A stretch of 64,000 nt of DNA. It comes from Umbilicaria muhlenbergii. Lineage: Eukaryota > Ascomycota > Lecanoromycetes > Umbilicariales > Umbilicariaceae. The position numbers and the translations under genes are program-made. Of this stretch, positions 21,869-33,726 are shown in pieces. The first letter of the stretch is position 1. The number at the start of each line of letters is the position of its first letter. The DNA lies in the NCBI GenBank assembly GCA_000611775.1, contig KK106982.1, positions 6,930,285 through 6,994,284 on the forward strand, given 5' to 3'. A model generated the notes under the pieces. That model made no database searches, had not been told where the DNA came from, and saw only the letters and a program-made list of their open reading frames with translations.

Positions 21869-23418
21869 TATATTTGCTTTAGAAGTGACAGCGCGCGAAA
21901 AGCTCTGAAACGTGGATACAAATGCACAACAGTCCAACTTTGGTGCGTGCCGTGCTTTGAATATAACATGATGGGAAGGAGTGCCTGATATACCCACGAA
22001 GGAGAGCCCTGATCTGATCGATTAGCCTGCAGGGTCTGCAGGACGGGGTTCAAGGAACGGGTTGGTAGACTAGCAAGCCAATGGCCTTCATGCAGCTTAT
22101 ATTGGTAGGAAATAAATATTGCAGGTCCGGTGGGGCCTTCGACCCGACGTCAAAATCATTCGCCATCACGCTTTGCATACGCTTCCTAGCGGATTTGTCG
22201 GTTCGAGGGAGAGGACGTTCGTAGGGGTGCTCAGACGAATCAGTGGCATCATCGGTTGTCTGATCTCTGAATCACCTCGGCGTCGTCATTATGGCGGCTC
22301 TGGTGTTGTTGTCTACTCGTGGCGGATCGAGGGTCGAAAGCTTGAACGTGGAGACGAAGGGCTGATCGGGGCTTTGTGTAAATGGAATGAGGTTAGGTGA
22401 TCGACATTGTTGAGCTTGGCGCATATGTACCTGCCGAGGTATGTCGACCAAGAGAGTCTCCACAAAGATCCGAATGAGGAACAACGTGCGGCGACCATTC
22501 TCCAATTGGACATGTGGAGCGAGTTTTCAGACTTGAGAACAAGCTGATTGGTGGTAGGAAGGATTGAGTATAATGGTAAGCTCGGTGGAACGCCAGAACA
22601 GGAGGTGATTGTGCGGGAATGGTGACGATCTTCAGCGTGAATCTGGGGTACTCCGCAAGTACCGGCGTTGCTTGTAGGAGCTTAGTCGTTTTAGTCTCCG
22701 TCTTAACCTAGCAGATCAGTCCTCATGACTGATTCGGTCGGGTTTGCGGATATCATCAAATCGAAATTGCCAATGAGTATTCGTGAGATGACCCGAGGGC
22801 GGGATGGTTTTGAACATTTTCGTGCATGCCGATGACGATCACATCCCATTGCCGACATATAGCCGTTCCAAGTACGCTTAGTATTGCGCCGTGGACTTCA
22901 GCATTACTGGATGTTTTCTGCCCTACTCCATAAGGGGAGACAAGACCGAAGAAATCAAGAAGTTATGCATGAGAACCCGACAGACCTTGTACAGGCGGTC
23001 TCCCTGAATGGCGAATCATTGTGGCCTCTACAAAGCCAAAAGATCTTGCTACTATCGTGTGGCTTGGAAAGTGTTTGGGGCGGTAGAAAGGCATGCCATA
23101 ACCCGAGGTTGAAGGGTGCACTTCTCGGGTAGAATGGTTGCGTACAGTACAGTAGAGTATGAGAAGCGAAGCAAAGTAATTGACAAGAAACGTACTAGAA
23201 GAATGAAGAAGGGTAGTTCAAAGTAGGGTAGGTCATGAAGTCTCTGATCCAATCAAAGCAGTCATCCAATGATGCCGCAGCACTTACGGTATCAAGAACC
23301 CAAATTTTCAGTGAATCAAGCGGATGCTCCCTGAGTCTTCAGATTTAACGCTTATGAAGCAAGTGCAGCTATGCTCATGCCGAATAGGTGCATAAACTAG
23401 TAGCAGGTAGTAGCACTT
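21869..23418. other. intergenic, nothing recognised
   Basis: About 1.55 kb with only short frames on both strands. It contains the peroxygenase promoter at its left end (minus strand) and the 3' flank of the Cys-rich gene at its right end. Confidence 0.45.
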
Positions 23419-24399
23419 TTAGGCCGTGCTCATAGCGGCGGTCTCACAGCTGCTTTGAAAAGGAGGTTGTAAGCACTTTGGAAGGATTTTCAAAGCCATG
23501 GCATCCAGTCCACTACCATGACAATAGCCCGGCTCGGTAGTGCGCTCATAGACCCGCCCTTCAATGCTGTTCCTTGGCTGGTTTGTGGTGCATTTATCTT
23601 CGACAATATGTAGGATCGAAAAAGTTGCACAGAGGAGGCAACTGGCAAAGGTTACTGGTATTGCGACCTCGAACAACCCTGGTATTCTGTCTCATGGTTA
23701 GCATGGAATGGCCGTAAAGTTGGTTTGTTAAGAAACTAAACCACAATGCAAAGGGCGGAGGTTATACACTTACACTGACATAAGGAGCCCCAAGGTACAG
23801 CCGCTGCTGCATAGTGAGCTGAGACCAACAGCTACAAAACAGTCCGCCGACCTAGCGTATACGGAGCGTGAATTTATTGCCGTCATTGCTGTAGGGTCGG
23901 GGCAATTATAGATGGTGCCAAGAAGGTTGTTCTTTGCCACTATGGGCGCATTGATATGGCTAGGATTTACCACACAGTTTGGATTGTTGCTGACAGCGGG
24001 AAAAATTGCGTAGGAGGTACCAGGGACGACCTTGTTGTTTGTATCCAAGGCGAGAACGCCGCCGATCTGAGTGGGCATTTTCCCATCGCAGGCAGACGCG
24101 GCGGCGTTCGATTTCATCAGGATCTTCTGGAAGTTCGCCAAACATGTAGCCTTAGAGTCGGCCACACCGTTGTAAGGAATATACTTGGCAGTGCAACCGC
24201 CCCTCGTGACGTTCAGCTCTTTGGTCAACTTCCCTACTTTGAGAGAGCATATGTGCTCGACGGCGGTAACACAGTCTAGTTGACAAATAGGAACCGCACT
24301 ATTGCAATTGTATGGATAGACGATAGCTTGGGCAGTGATCTTTTTGGAAAGAAGTGAGGTTACTACACCGAGCAAAATGATCGTCATGAACGGAGACAT
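23419..24399 (-). CDS. signal-peptide Cys-rich protein with a later transmembrane helix, 297 aa
   Basis: Reading from 24399, exon 1 is 24399-23774 and exon 2 is 23686-23419. The 87-base intron (GTAAGT to GAGACAG, CTAAC branch site) lets translation pass an otherwise early stop. The N-terminus is a signal sequence (MTIILLGVVTSLLSKKITAQ). The ectodomain has about ten Cys (for example CNSAVPICQLDCVTAVEHIC) and one N-x-T site (ELNVTRG). A hydrophobic segment AIPVTFASCLLCATFSILHIV in exon 2 would span the membrane, leaving a Cys-containing tail of about 60 residues. Without splicing the product would be a 209-residue secreted protein, so both forms are possible. I recognise no family; a secreted effector-like or surface protein is an inference only. 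Confidence 0.6.
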
Positions 24400-25077
24400 G
24401 ACTTGGAAGTGCTGAGAAAAGGACCTTCCCGGCTGACTTCAAGACCGGAATACGACCAAAGTAAAAGGAAAAGGAAGGGTTTGCTAGGAGAGATTTTCCA
24501 ACGACAGTGGGCATCAAATCCTCAAACGTGGATGGAAGGTGCTCGATGCACCCATATAGCGATGGGTATGTGACGCTGCACGGCACAGTGATAGTCATCG
24601 AATAGGACCACCGCGACAGGTTTGATTTGAAACCACAATGTCATGTTTTAAGATCTCATGCGACATGCATCTAGGGAATTGTGATACCCGCCAGTCCAGT
24701 GTGCGAGATGACGGCAAACTCGAAACCGCGGTAATGAGGCTGGAGGCAGTGGCAATCAAGTACAGGACTTATTAGTCGTGCCTCCTCAGCCCCTCCAAAG
24801 GATGTAGGATGCATCTTTCGATAAGCAAATGTCTGCCAAAAACCAACGTGTTTGGAGTTAACATGCATGACGAGCCGCCAGCTGCGGTCTCCCCACGCAA
24901 TGGACCCTGAGTAACAACGTTAAGCTGCCGCAAAAGCAACCCACTTCATCAAGAACTGCTTAAACTACTTTGCATTGCTAGTTATCTCAATAAGCCCTTG
25001 CTCTGTACACTAATTTATTTTCCACTCCACGAGACGCAGAGAGGGTTAACCCCTACTTTATCGAATACCAGACTTCG
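24400..25077. other. intergenic, nothing recognised
   Basis: Shared 5' flank of the minus-strand Cys-rich gene and the HET-like remnant. No motif beyond AT-richer stretches near 24990-25030. Confidence 0.45.
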
Positions 25078-26408
25078 TTGCACCATTTCGTCGTCCACGA
25101 AGCTGCAAGCAATGAGTACGGAACAGTCGCTGTGGGATATGATACCTTTCCATGGTTAGGCTTCACACATGATGGTTATCCTCGTTGCACATTGTCCAAG
25201 TATATTGAAATCCGGGGCTGGTGGCTTACGAACCGGGATGCAAACGTTGATGTCTCGGTCAGAGAAGTGGAAAATGAACGTTGTCCTAGATGCCTTAGAG
25301 ACTGCTCAGATGTTTCAACGTTGGCTCTAACTTGGCCTCCTTGAAGCTGTCACTCGGGGATCAATATCCGAGTTAGACTTCCCACGTCGTATTGAGTCAT
25401 ATACTGGCCGGCAAAATGCCGCTCATGTGGTTCAACTGGGATTTCGATGGCCCGGGGGACGCATTGTGCGCCGTGGAATGTCAGCCAGATGGTCTATACT
25501 GCCATGTTACACGTATGCGCATGGATCTGGAGGAATTGCAGAAACGGGCCTGCCTCTCTGCAGATTCCTCTCCCAGGCTGTCCAGAGCACATGAGAGGAT
25601 CTACATCCCTTTTCTGGATGGCTCGCCTTGTGTTCCTGCAGAGTCCGAACCTCGCAGAGCCCGAAACTCGAAGAGCAGTGATACTCAAGGTGCACGCCAT
25701 GTATGTGAGTGCCGCGGCGGTGCTCATCGTGGATCAGGGTGTTGCAAGATTATGTTTCAGGGACAATCAGCCTTGGAAGAAGGAAATCTGGCTGCAGATC
25801 TTGACCTCAGGCTGGATGCAAAGAGTGTGGACGTGCAGATCAGTCTACTGGCACGAACGTTGGCGTTTGATATTGAACAGACGTATCACAAGTTGTCGAT
25901 GTTGAAAACATACTCACGTGATTGGAGGTACTGGAGAACTTGGGTGCGATAGCATTCTAAAGGAGCTCGTTCTGCGTATAAGAACGCCATGTCCAGAGTT
26001 CAGCAGAGTCCCCGTTCCATAGATGTCGACGCGATATTGGACCTTATGAGTTTCCGGAGGACTTCAAAGTTACTTGATCAATATATCGCCGTCTCTGGTC
26101 TCCTTGGACTTCCATGTCCAGCAGCTGCTCCGCTCCGCACTTCACAAAAATTTTGTGCGGTCATTCCGGCTTCTTTGTTGAAAACTCTCTCTTCGAATTC
26201 TCGTGCACAACACTCCTCGACTAAGGATAGTAGGCTTTACCTGGGCTCCAGCAACCGTTCAAGACCCAATCTTTGGCTGACATGGCAGGTGAGGGATCGG
26301 AAGCACGCTGCACAGAACAAGGCTTGTTCGGCCAATCCTGGTTTCCGCACACCGTACAGCTCTCAGACCGCTCGAATGCTTCCCCCGGCGAGCGACCAGG
26401 CGGCATAA
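25078..26408 (+). pseudogene. HET-domain-like gene remnant
   Basis: The + strand carries recognisable pieces of a heterokaryon-incompatibility-type protein in more than one frame. One frame at 25480-25905 reads FWMARLVFLQSP, then RRAVILKVHAMYVSAAAVLIVDQG, and PWKKEIWLQILTSGWMQRVWT. These correspond to the conserved FWMDTLC, YxxAxxVLVLD and SGWxxRxWTxQE blocks of HET proteins. A later frame (25989-26408) has RRTSKLLDQYIAVSGLLGLP, like the C-terminal part of the family. The gene looks broken, with several interruptions. HET proteins trigger cell death on contact between incompatible strains. Gene age and the intact ancestor cannot be judged from this window. Confidence 0.55.
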
Positions 26409-27444
26409 GATTCGCTTATCATCCTTCACCACGGTGGGAGTAGAGCATCCTGCTGTGCTCTGCGTCCAGAAGGCGGCTCGAAGGTTCAGAAATAAAACGA
26501 AGCTGCGAAGATAGGTACCACGATAGGAAGTTAGGGTTCAAAGCGCCAAAAGGGTCAAGGCTTACAACTTGCCACGTGCAACGACGCTCCGTCCGTCGGG
26601 ATTCAAGCCGAGAAGCTCGAGTCGAGACTTCGGTTTGTAGTCGAGACTTCTTCGTCGAGCCGAGACTGAGGGACTCTGCCATGTGAAGGACCCCTCGGGC
26701 CGCTCTGTTCGCGGAGCTAGGCCAGGATTGGTCTAACGGCGTGGGCTCTGATCTCTTCGCCCAGTCGCACTACTCCGGATTGGAAGCCTCGGCAAGGCCG
26801 AGACAGCACCAGTTCGACCGGCAGCATCGCCGCAGCCAGTCACAGCACCCCCGCGCCTTCGCCACACTCGTGCTTTGGTGTCACCATCATCATCTTATGC
26901 CATCATCTTATGTCACGCAATTACGTCGCAGGCGCATCACTCGACTTAGGTACATTAGTCTTAGAAAACCAGGATAATATAGGATAAGTTAAGTACCTTA
27001 GGCAAGCGGAGCTTCAAGGCACGCTGCATGTGCTCCGGGCCCTTCGAGGTATTTGGTGCTCAACGCCACGCGGGTACCCGGTCTGCAGAAACGCGGTACT
27101 GGTACGAGGACCTTACAGAGTAAGGTACAGCGTCTTGTACCACGTAAAGGACCTCGAGTAAGGCCAGGGTGGAGAGGAGTGGGGTAACAAGGGAACTCGG
27201 AATCCCAGAAAGCGAGATAAGCTTTCGCCTAGCTTGGCCTTATCTTGTCGCTGCAATTTTTCGTCCCAAATCCCCAATCCCCAATCCCCAATCCCACTCG
27301 GCCAGGCCAGCCAGTGCCAGTCGCCCACCCCCACCGCCCGAGACTTGTCCTGCTTAAGTAGGGCCAAGTCTCTTCGCTCGGGCACTTTTCTCCTTCCTTA
27401 GTCTAGCACCCTCGCTGTGCAGCCATTGTCATTTGTCGCCCGCC
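26409..27444. other. intergenic and promoter region of the permease
   Basis: TCGAGACTTC and GAGCCGAGACT copies occur near 26600-26670. CCCCAAT units repeat at 27266-27294. No gene recognised. The last 150 bases probably hold the promoter and leader of the permease, with CT-rich sequence near 27365-27410. Confidence 0.45.
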
Positions 27445-29267
27445 ATGGACTTCGCAACGTCAAACGACCATGAGCCGTATGGCCTCAAGGTCGAGGACCG
27501 GGTCGAGAACAGGAGAAAGTCGTCGGCCGTGGCTGCCGGACGCCGAAAATCCTCGGCCGTGGCTGGCAACGGCGAGGAAGCCGTGGCGATCGTTGAAGGC
27601 GCACAGCTGAGCGCAGAAGACAGACGCTTGGCGGAGATGGGATACGTCCAAGTGAGCTACGCTTTCCCTCGAGTGGGACGAGTACCGACCGACGCCTGTC
27701 CTTCTGACATCTGAGCTTAGGTATACAAGCGAGAATTCTCCTGGCTCTCGTGTTTCTCCTTCGCCGTCTCCGTCTCCGGCCTTTTCTCGAGTGTCACCAC
27801 TACCTTTGTCTACCCCCTGTATGCAGGAGGCTCTGCTTCCGCCGTGTGGTGCTGGCTCATCTCCGGCGCAGGGTGTATGTGCATAGCGCTCTCCGTCTCC
27901 GAGCTCGTCTCCGCCTATCCGACGTCTGGTGGCCTATACTTCACTTGCAAATATCTCGCGCCGGAAAAATATGTCCCCCAGATCAGCTGGATTTGCGGAT
28001 GGTTGAACTTGCTCGGTCAGATTGCCGGGGTCGCTTCCACAGAGTATGGTGCGGCGCAATTGCTGCTGGCTGCCGCTTCCATGGGTTCGAACTTCACCTA
28101 TAAGCCCACACAAGGCCACACCGTGGGTGTAATGGCTGCCATCACCGCAGTCCATGGAGCCATCAACAGTATGAACACGAGTGCGCTGGAGAAGATCACG
28201 AAGACGTATGTCTTGTTCCACATTGGGATACTTGTCAGCTGCTGTATCACCCTACTCGTAATGTGCAAGGACAAGAACTCCACCCACTATGTCTGGACAA
28301 ACGTTACCCCTGATTCGGGATGGACACCGACTGGCTGGTCCTTTCTCTTCGGCTTCCTCTCCGTCTCCTGGACCATGACTGATTATGATGCGACGGCGCA
28401 TATCGCAGAGGAAATCAAGAACCCGGAGCTAAAGGCCCCATGGTCAATCGCAGCAGCGCTCGGTTTCACCTACATCGGTGGATGGCTGTTTACCATTGTC
28501 CTTGCCTACTGCATGGGCGATCCAGCGGTCATCCTTGCATCCGAAGTTGGCCAACCCGTTGCTCAAATCTTTTACAACAACATTGGCAAGAGCGGCGGAA
28601 TCTTCTTCACCGTTGCGGCCTTTGTCATCATGAATTTTTGCGCCATCGTCTCGATCCAGGCCGGTTCTCGCACCGTTTGGGCATACTCTCGAGATGAGAT
28701 GCTTCCGTTGTCCCGCGTGTGGTACAAGATAAATCGTGTTACCACCACACCCCTCTACGCTGTCTGGGTCTTCACCATCAGTTGCATCCTGATTGACTTG
28801 ATCGGTCTCGGCTCGTACATTACCATTGCTGCAATCTTCAACATTTGCGCCATCGCCTTGGACTGGTCCTACTGCATTCCTATTATCTGTAAGCTGCTGT
28901 ACGGAAAATTCGAACCCGGACCTTGGCATTTGGGTCGGGCCAGCTTTTGGGTTAACCTTTGGGCTGTGTTGTGGACCCTGTTTGTTAGTGTTATCTTTAT
29001 CCTACCCACTGTTCGACCGGTTACGCCTTCGAATGTGAGTCGTCAACCTCGCTGCCCATATGCGTTATGAATGCTAATCGTCTCTAGATGAACTACGCTT
29101 GTGTCATCTTGGTGGGCATTGGTCTCTTTGCCCTGCTCTACTGGGTCATTGCTGGACGATTCTACTACTTCGGGCCACGAGTCAAGGCGCAGCTTATTGA
29201 AGCTTCCGCTGAACGTTCGTCTGGGGACTCTTCCGGTGAAGAAACAGCCGAGAAGGTCGTATACTGA
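27445..29267 (+). CDS. GABA/choline-type amino-acid permease (APC superfamily), 566 aa
   Basis: Exons 27445-27651, 27721-29034 and 29088-29267; introns of 69 and 53 bases. The protein is a full-length 12-helix plasma-membrane permease of the fungal GABA permease group. A Ser/Arg-rich cytosolic lead of about 70 residues contains a doubled RRKSSAVA. Then come GYVQVYKREFSWLSCFSFAV, GLYFTCKYLAPE with the helix 2-3 signature (SAYPTSGG), TMTDYDATAHIAEEIKNP in the middle, and VWAYSRDEMLPLSRV near helix 8. The protein ends with FYYFGPRVKAQLIEASAERS. The substrate is likely GABA, choline or a related amine or amino acid, taken up by proton symport; sequence cannot choose among them. The RRKSS repeats are plausible phosphorylation sites. 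Confidence 0.92.
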
Positions 29268-31549
29268 TTGTCTGAACCTGACTAAAATTCTTGGTGGCAG
29301 GCTTCTGGAAGTTGGATTCAGATTTCTTTCTCTTTCTATCTATACATATATACCCTTCATATATACCCTTTGTATACCTCCATCAAAGTGCTCGATGCAC
29401 AAAGTATGCTCACGCGGGTATTATCAACTACTGCCACCATCTACTGACTCCACTAGCACCATGCTATTCCATTCCGCTGAGGAGCAAGCGTCACGTATCC
29501 CGCTAAGCAGCAGACCCCGCAACTGGAGGTATGGAGTATGTAGAGCGGTCCGACTTCACAAGAATCCCGCTTTCTCTGGTCTATAGTACGCTAAGGTCCT
29601 CAGTACGCTAGGTCATCAGCAGTCGGCGATCGATCCAACAAGTGTCCAGGCGCAGACTACAATTACTACAGACTACAGCTATATCGCTCAAGTCAACAGC
29701 TCTGCGAAGCTCACGTAGAGAACTTCCGCCCTCCAGTTTCACGATTGAGCCTCTGCATACCCCCTGAATAATACATTCTATACTCGTATTGCAATCCCGT
29801 GTCGCCATGTAACAGAGGCCCGCTACTGCAGCAGACGGCCATTGACTCCGAAGCGCAGAAACGCCTCATGGAGCGGCCGAAGCTGTAGTCAAGGTAAGTC
29901 GATGCGTGGAGCGTACATACGGTATGCACCTCTTCGTAGATCCTACCCCGCAAGCCTCATCGTAACTTACACATCTTTAAATCTGAGTCAAAGGGGCGGG
30001 TAGCTGGAAGAAGTAGCGGGACCAATCAACATAGCACCGATGAGTGCTCGAGCGTCGGGGGCGTGCATGCATCATGCGACATTTTGCTTCCCTGCAATGC
30101 CTGCATGGTCGATATCCATCCGGTCCTCGAACCACGACACCCCCAGGCTCTTACGTGGACGCCCTCAACTTCTCATATATACATCTGTTGCTACGGCGTA
30201 ACGCAAGCCACCTGACCGCTCACTGCGCTCACCCCTAATCCTAGCCTCTGGTACCGCAAGCCTTGAGCCTCAAGGTTCGCGGGTGAAGGCGAGGGTATGA
30301 ATGGGTTAAGTGACCAAGTGGTTTGATATTGAGTGGTATGAGGTTGAGTGAAAGAGCCACTAGAGTAGTGGTAGACTTTGACTGGCTGTGGTAACTGTAG
30401 GTGGAGTCCATATCAGAAGTTGATGGTGTCATTCTATGAGGGCCCACATGCGTCCTGTTTTTATATTTCCGAAAATGTCTGATCCTTCCACGGAGAACCC
30501 TGTCACTCCGATCGATCTGGCGCACGCGTGGGCAGCGTCATTGGTAAAGAACACTCACCCCCCTCACCATCCTCTCCTGCCCTTACCTAACCCCGCAAAT
30601 GTCAAACGTCCTGGCTGGAGTTACAAAGAATGAGCACAGTACTTTCACTTCAAACCCTCAAAAGTGCTTCTGCCCTTGTGGCTTGCAGCGAATCGCTCTT
30701 ACGCGACAAATACTGTCTATCTTGCCGATCAATCATACTGCTACTGGCCACAGCTCGCCGTATGGTTCTCGCCTCGTTTTGCCGTTCGATGAATCTGTAC
30801 CCCGGTGCTACAGCTCTGGGTTGCAGTGAGCTTCAACTCTCCTGCATTGCACAATACCCTACACACCAAAGAGGCAGAGCAAAAGTAAGCGGTGATGTCC
30901 GCGATCCGCAACCTACCGTGGGCGTTGCCAGCCGAGCTGAAATCAGACGGTTACGCGTGTTGAGCGAATCAACACCGTCTCCGTGCAACACTAGTTCTTG
31001 AAGATTGGCGCCTCCTGAATGTCTCACAGCGTATGTTTGAGTGCTTTTTCCTTACCCCAGGCTTCCGTCTTGCAATTGCTGCTCTGCACATGGCTCAAAT
31101 TCCATTTGAGCTTAAGGAAAGTCAGCCTGTGTCGGTGAGCTGAGGCTGCTGCTACTGTTTCCTGGGCGTCTAATAGCATGAAACATCCACCCCCTCCAAG
31201 TCACCTCATCACGCATATACGGCATGGCCAGTCATGCATGATGCATATGCTGTACAAAGACTGAAATGGGACTATCTTCGTATGCCCGAGGAAGTCCGTT
31301 GTTGCTCATTTCGTGTCTTGTCATGTCTTTCCCGCCCTTCATGTGCTCCATCGCTCCAATGGGATCAAGTCTGCGAGCTTTCAGTATGTACCATGAGGTT
31401 TGGTCTCACACTGCTTCAATCATTTCCAGCCGTTCTCTGCATTTGTTTGTCCTTCCCTCGTCTATATAGTCTGCGACCGCCCCATAAATGTTACAGTAAC
31501 CTTCCGAGTCATCCACCTTTGGACCTTTCTGAACAAAGCACCCATAATC
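29268..31549. other. long intergenic region, nothing recognised
   Basis: About 2.3 kb between the permease and the lectin. Frames on both strands are below 125 codons and have no family signature or splice support. Tandem ATATATACCC-like sequence lies near 29340-29370 in the permease 3' flank. Confidence 0.45.
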
Positions 31550-32714
31550 ATGCAGGCCTTACTCAAGTACACGCCAATGCTTCTGGCCATGGTGAGTGAC
31601 ATTGATCACACCTTCGAAGAGACGTAAGGTGGAAAGGTGCCTTCGGCGATGCTCAAGCTATTCACAATGTACAATCGCGTCCGCTGACTCGTCTCAGACG
31701 GCCAACACTGTCAATAAACGAAGTATCTCCGCCGTCTCATGGGGCTGCAACCACCTCGACGTCTTCGGCATTGGCTCGGATTACGCCATGTGGCACGCTT
31801 ACTGGGACGGGCCTTCGCCAACCAAATGGGACTCCCTCGGTGGCAAATTTACCAGTCCACCGGCCGTGGTCTCGTGGGGACCCCATCACTTGGATGTCTT
31901 TGGACTCAACGACGACCGTAACTGCGTGCACAAATGGTTTGACGGGGTTTCCTGGAGTTCCGATTGGGGCAACCTCGACGGCGTTTTTGACAGCTCGCTC
32001 GCTGCCCTTTCTTGGGGCCCAAATCGACTTGATGTGTTCGGCATGGGAACAGACAAGGCCATGTGGACTAGGTACTGGGATGGCTCCTCCTGGGGCTCCG
32101 GCTGGACATCGTTGAAAGGCTCCTTTGTGAGTGAACCCGCTGCAGTCTCCTGGGGCCCCGGCCGTATCGACGTCTTCGGCCAAGGAAGCGACAACGCCAT
32201 GTGGCACCGCTGGTACGACAACGGCAAGTGGTCAAGCGCCTGGGAGACTCTTGGTGGTGCCTTCCAAAGTCCTCCAACCGTCGTCTCCTGGGGCAGCGGC
32301 CGCCTCGACGTCTTCGGCATTGGCACCGACATGGCCGTCTGGCACACTTCTTACGACAACGGGGCCTGGTCGGGCGCCTGGGAGAGTCTCGGCGGCAGCT
32401 TCACCAGCGCTATTCAAGCCTCCGCTTCCACCTTTTGGGACACCAAGCGCATCGATCTTTTCGGCATGGGCGGCGATGACGCCTTCTGGCATAAGGCCTG
32501 GAACGGAGCCAGCTGGGTCCCGTCCAAGTCCGGCTGGACCTCGCACGGCGGGTCTTTCAAGAGCGAGCCGGCCATTATGGGCTGGAGCGCTAACCGTCTT
32601 GATGTTTTGGGCCTCGGAGGTGACATGGGCATGTGGCACCAGGCATGGAATGGATCCGCCTGGAGCCCGTCGACCTGGGAGTCTTTGTCGGGCAAATTTG
32701 TCCCATTCTCCTGA
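31550..32714 (+). CDS. PLL-like seven-bladed beta-propeller lectin, 352 aa
   Basis: Exons 31550-31591 and 31698-32714, separated by a 106-base intron (GTGAGT to TCTCAG). Exon 1 gives 14 residues (MQALLKYTPMLLAM). The rest is seven repeats of 45-50 residues, each built as S-x-x-x-x-WGxxRLDVFGxGxDxAMWHxxWDGxxWxxxWExLGGxF. Examples are VSWGPHHLDVFGLNDD, LSWGPNRLDVFGMGTD and VSWGSGRLDVFGIGTD. This is the repeat (DUF346 type) of Photorhabdus PLL-like lectins, where Trp-lined pockets between blades bind fucose or O-methylated sugars. The short N-terminus is only weakly signal-like, so secretion is uncertain. Fungal PLL-like lectins are known but patchy, and they resemble bacterial ones. An alternative start inside the intron frame also stays open but lacks a better leader. 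Confidence 0.85.
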
Positions 32715-33726
32715 GCAACCAAGCGCTTTGCGAAGCGCTACAGGCGCTGGGAGGATCGCAGGTGAAGGTACTGGTAAGGGACATCAAAGCGGTGTTTTTG
32801 CTTTGAGAGGCCGTTGACCGCTCTTGTCTTACGGATGACGTTGAAGCAGGATGGCACAGCAATATTAGTGGAGATAAGAGACTTCCACTCATTTGTCTCC
32901 TATCGCAGCGCGTAGGTCAACAATACACATGCATGAAATATTGAGTCCCTTCCCTGGGGTGGAACCACAAGGGCGATAGCTGCGTAGTCTGAATGCAAAT
33001 CGTGGTCCTGGAAAATTGCCCACCAATCTTGATCTACACCACCAAACATAGTGAGCCTGTACGCATTTTCATCATTGCAAAAAGTCGAGGATGTTATGAT
33101 GCTAGTCACAGCAGTCGTGCGGCAGGCGTGTGCACAAAATAAGGGGCAATCCTCAGCTGTCATGTGGGTTAGGTGGCGTCCGTTCAACCAGTCAACAAGC
33201 AAGACAGATTTCGAGGACCGCTTAATGCAGAGACGGTAGAAACCATGGGGGCGCCGGCTGAGGACTGCAACTTATCTTGTCTCTACGCTCGGATCGATCT
33301 CCGAGGCAATATGCAGGGCACGCCAGGGTCTCGAATCTGCAGCAGAAAAGAAAGCTGCACTAGGTATACAAGATACGCATGAACGAGCAGTCCGCATCAC
33401 TGCACCATGATCGAACCCATCCAGAATCCTATCGCCACCCCCGATCCGCTTATCACGCCCGACTCCGTCCGGTAAGCCGCTCACCTGCTCTTATCTATTC
33501 CTCCGCCCTGCTAATCACAAAAAGCCCTTGCCTCTCCCGTTTCGAACCCTGGTGGCCTCGTTATCCTCCCGTACTGCAGCCGGCTAGCCTCGTTTTTCTG
33601 CCGCGTGGGGTGCACATGCCCTATCTATAACCATGGCCGCCCCCTCGACTGCAATGGACTGCCCTTGCTATCCTCAGCGTACATCTCGTCGCACACGTTA
33701 CTCGTCTACCCTGCTGGCTCTCCGCA
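32715..33726. other. intergenic, nothing recognised
   Basis: Lectin 3' flank and second permease promoter. 33520-33720 is pyrimidine-rich, consistent with a fungal leader. Confidence 0.45.

Noticed and set aside
31737-32639. Minus-strand frames across the lectin
   Set aside because: They arise from the regular lectin repeats in reverse; the + frame has the propeller motif.
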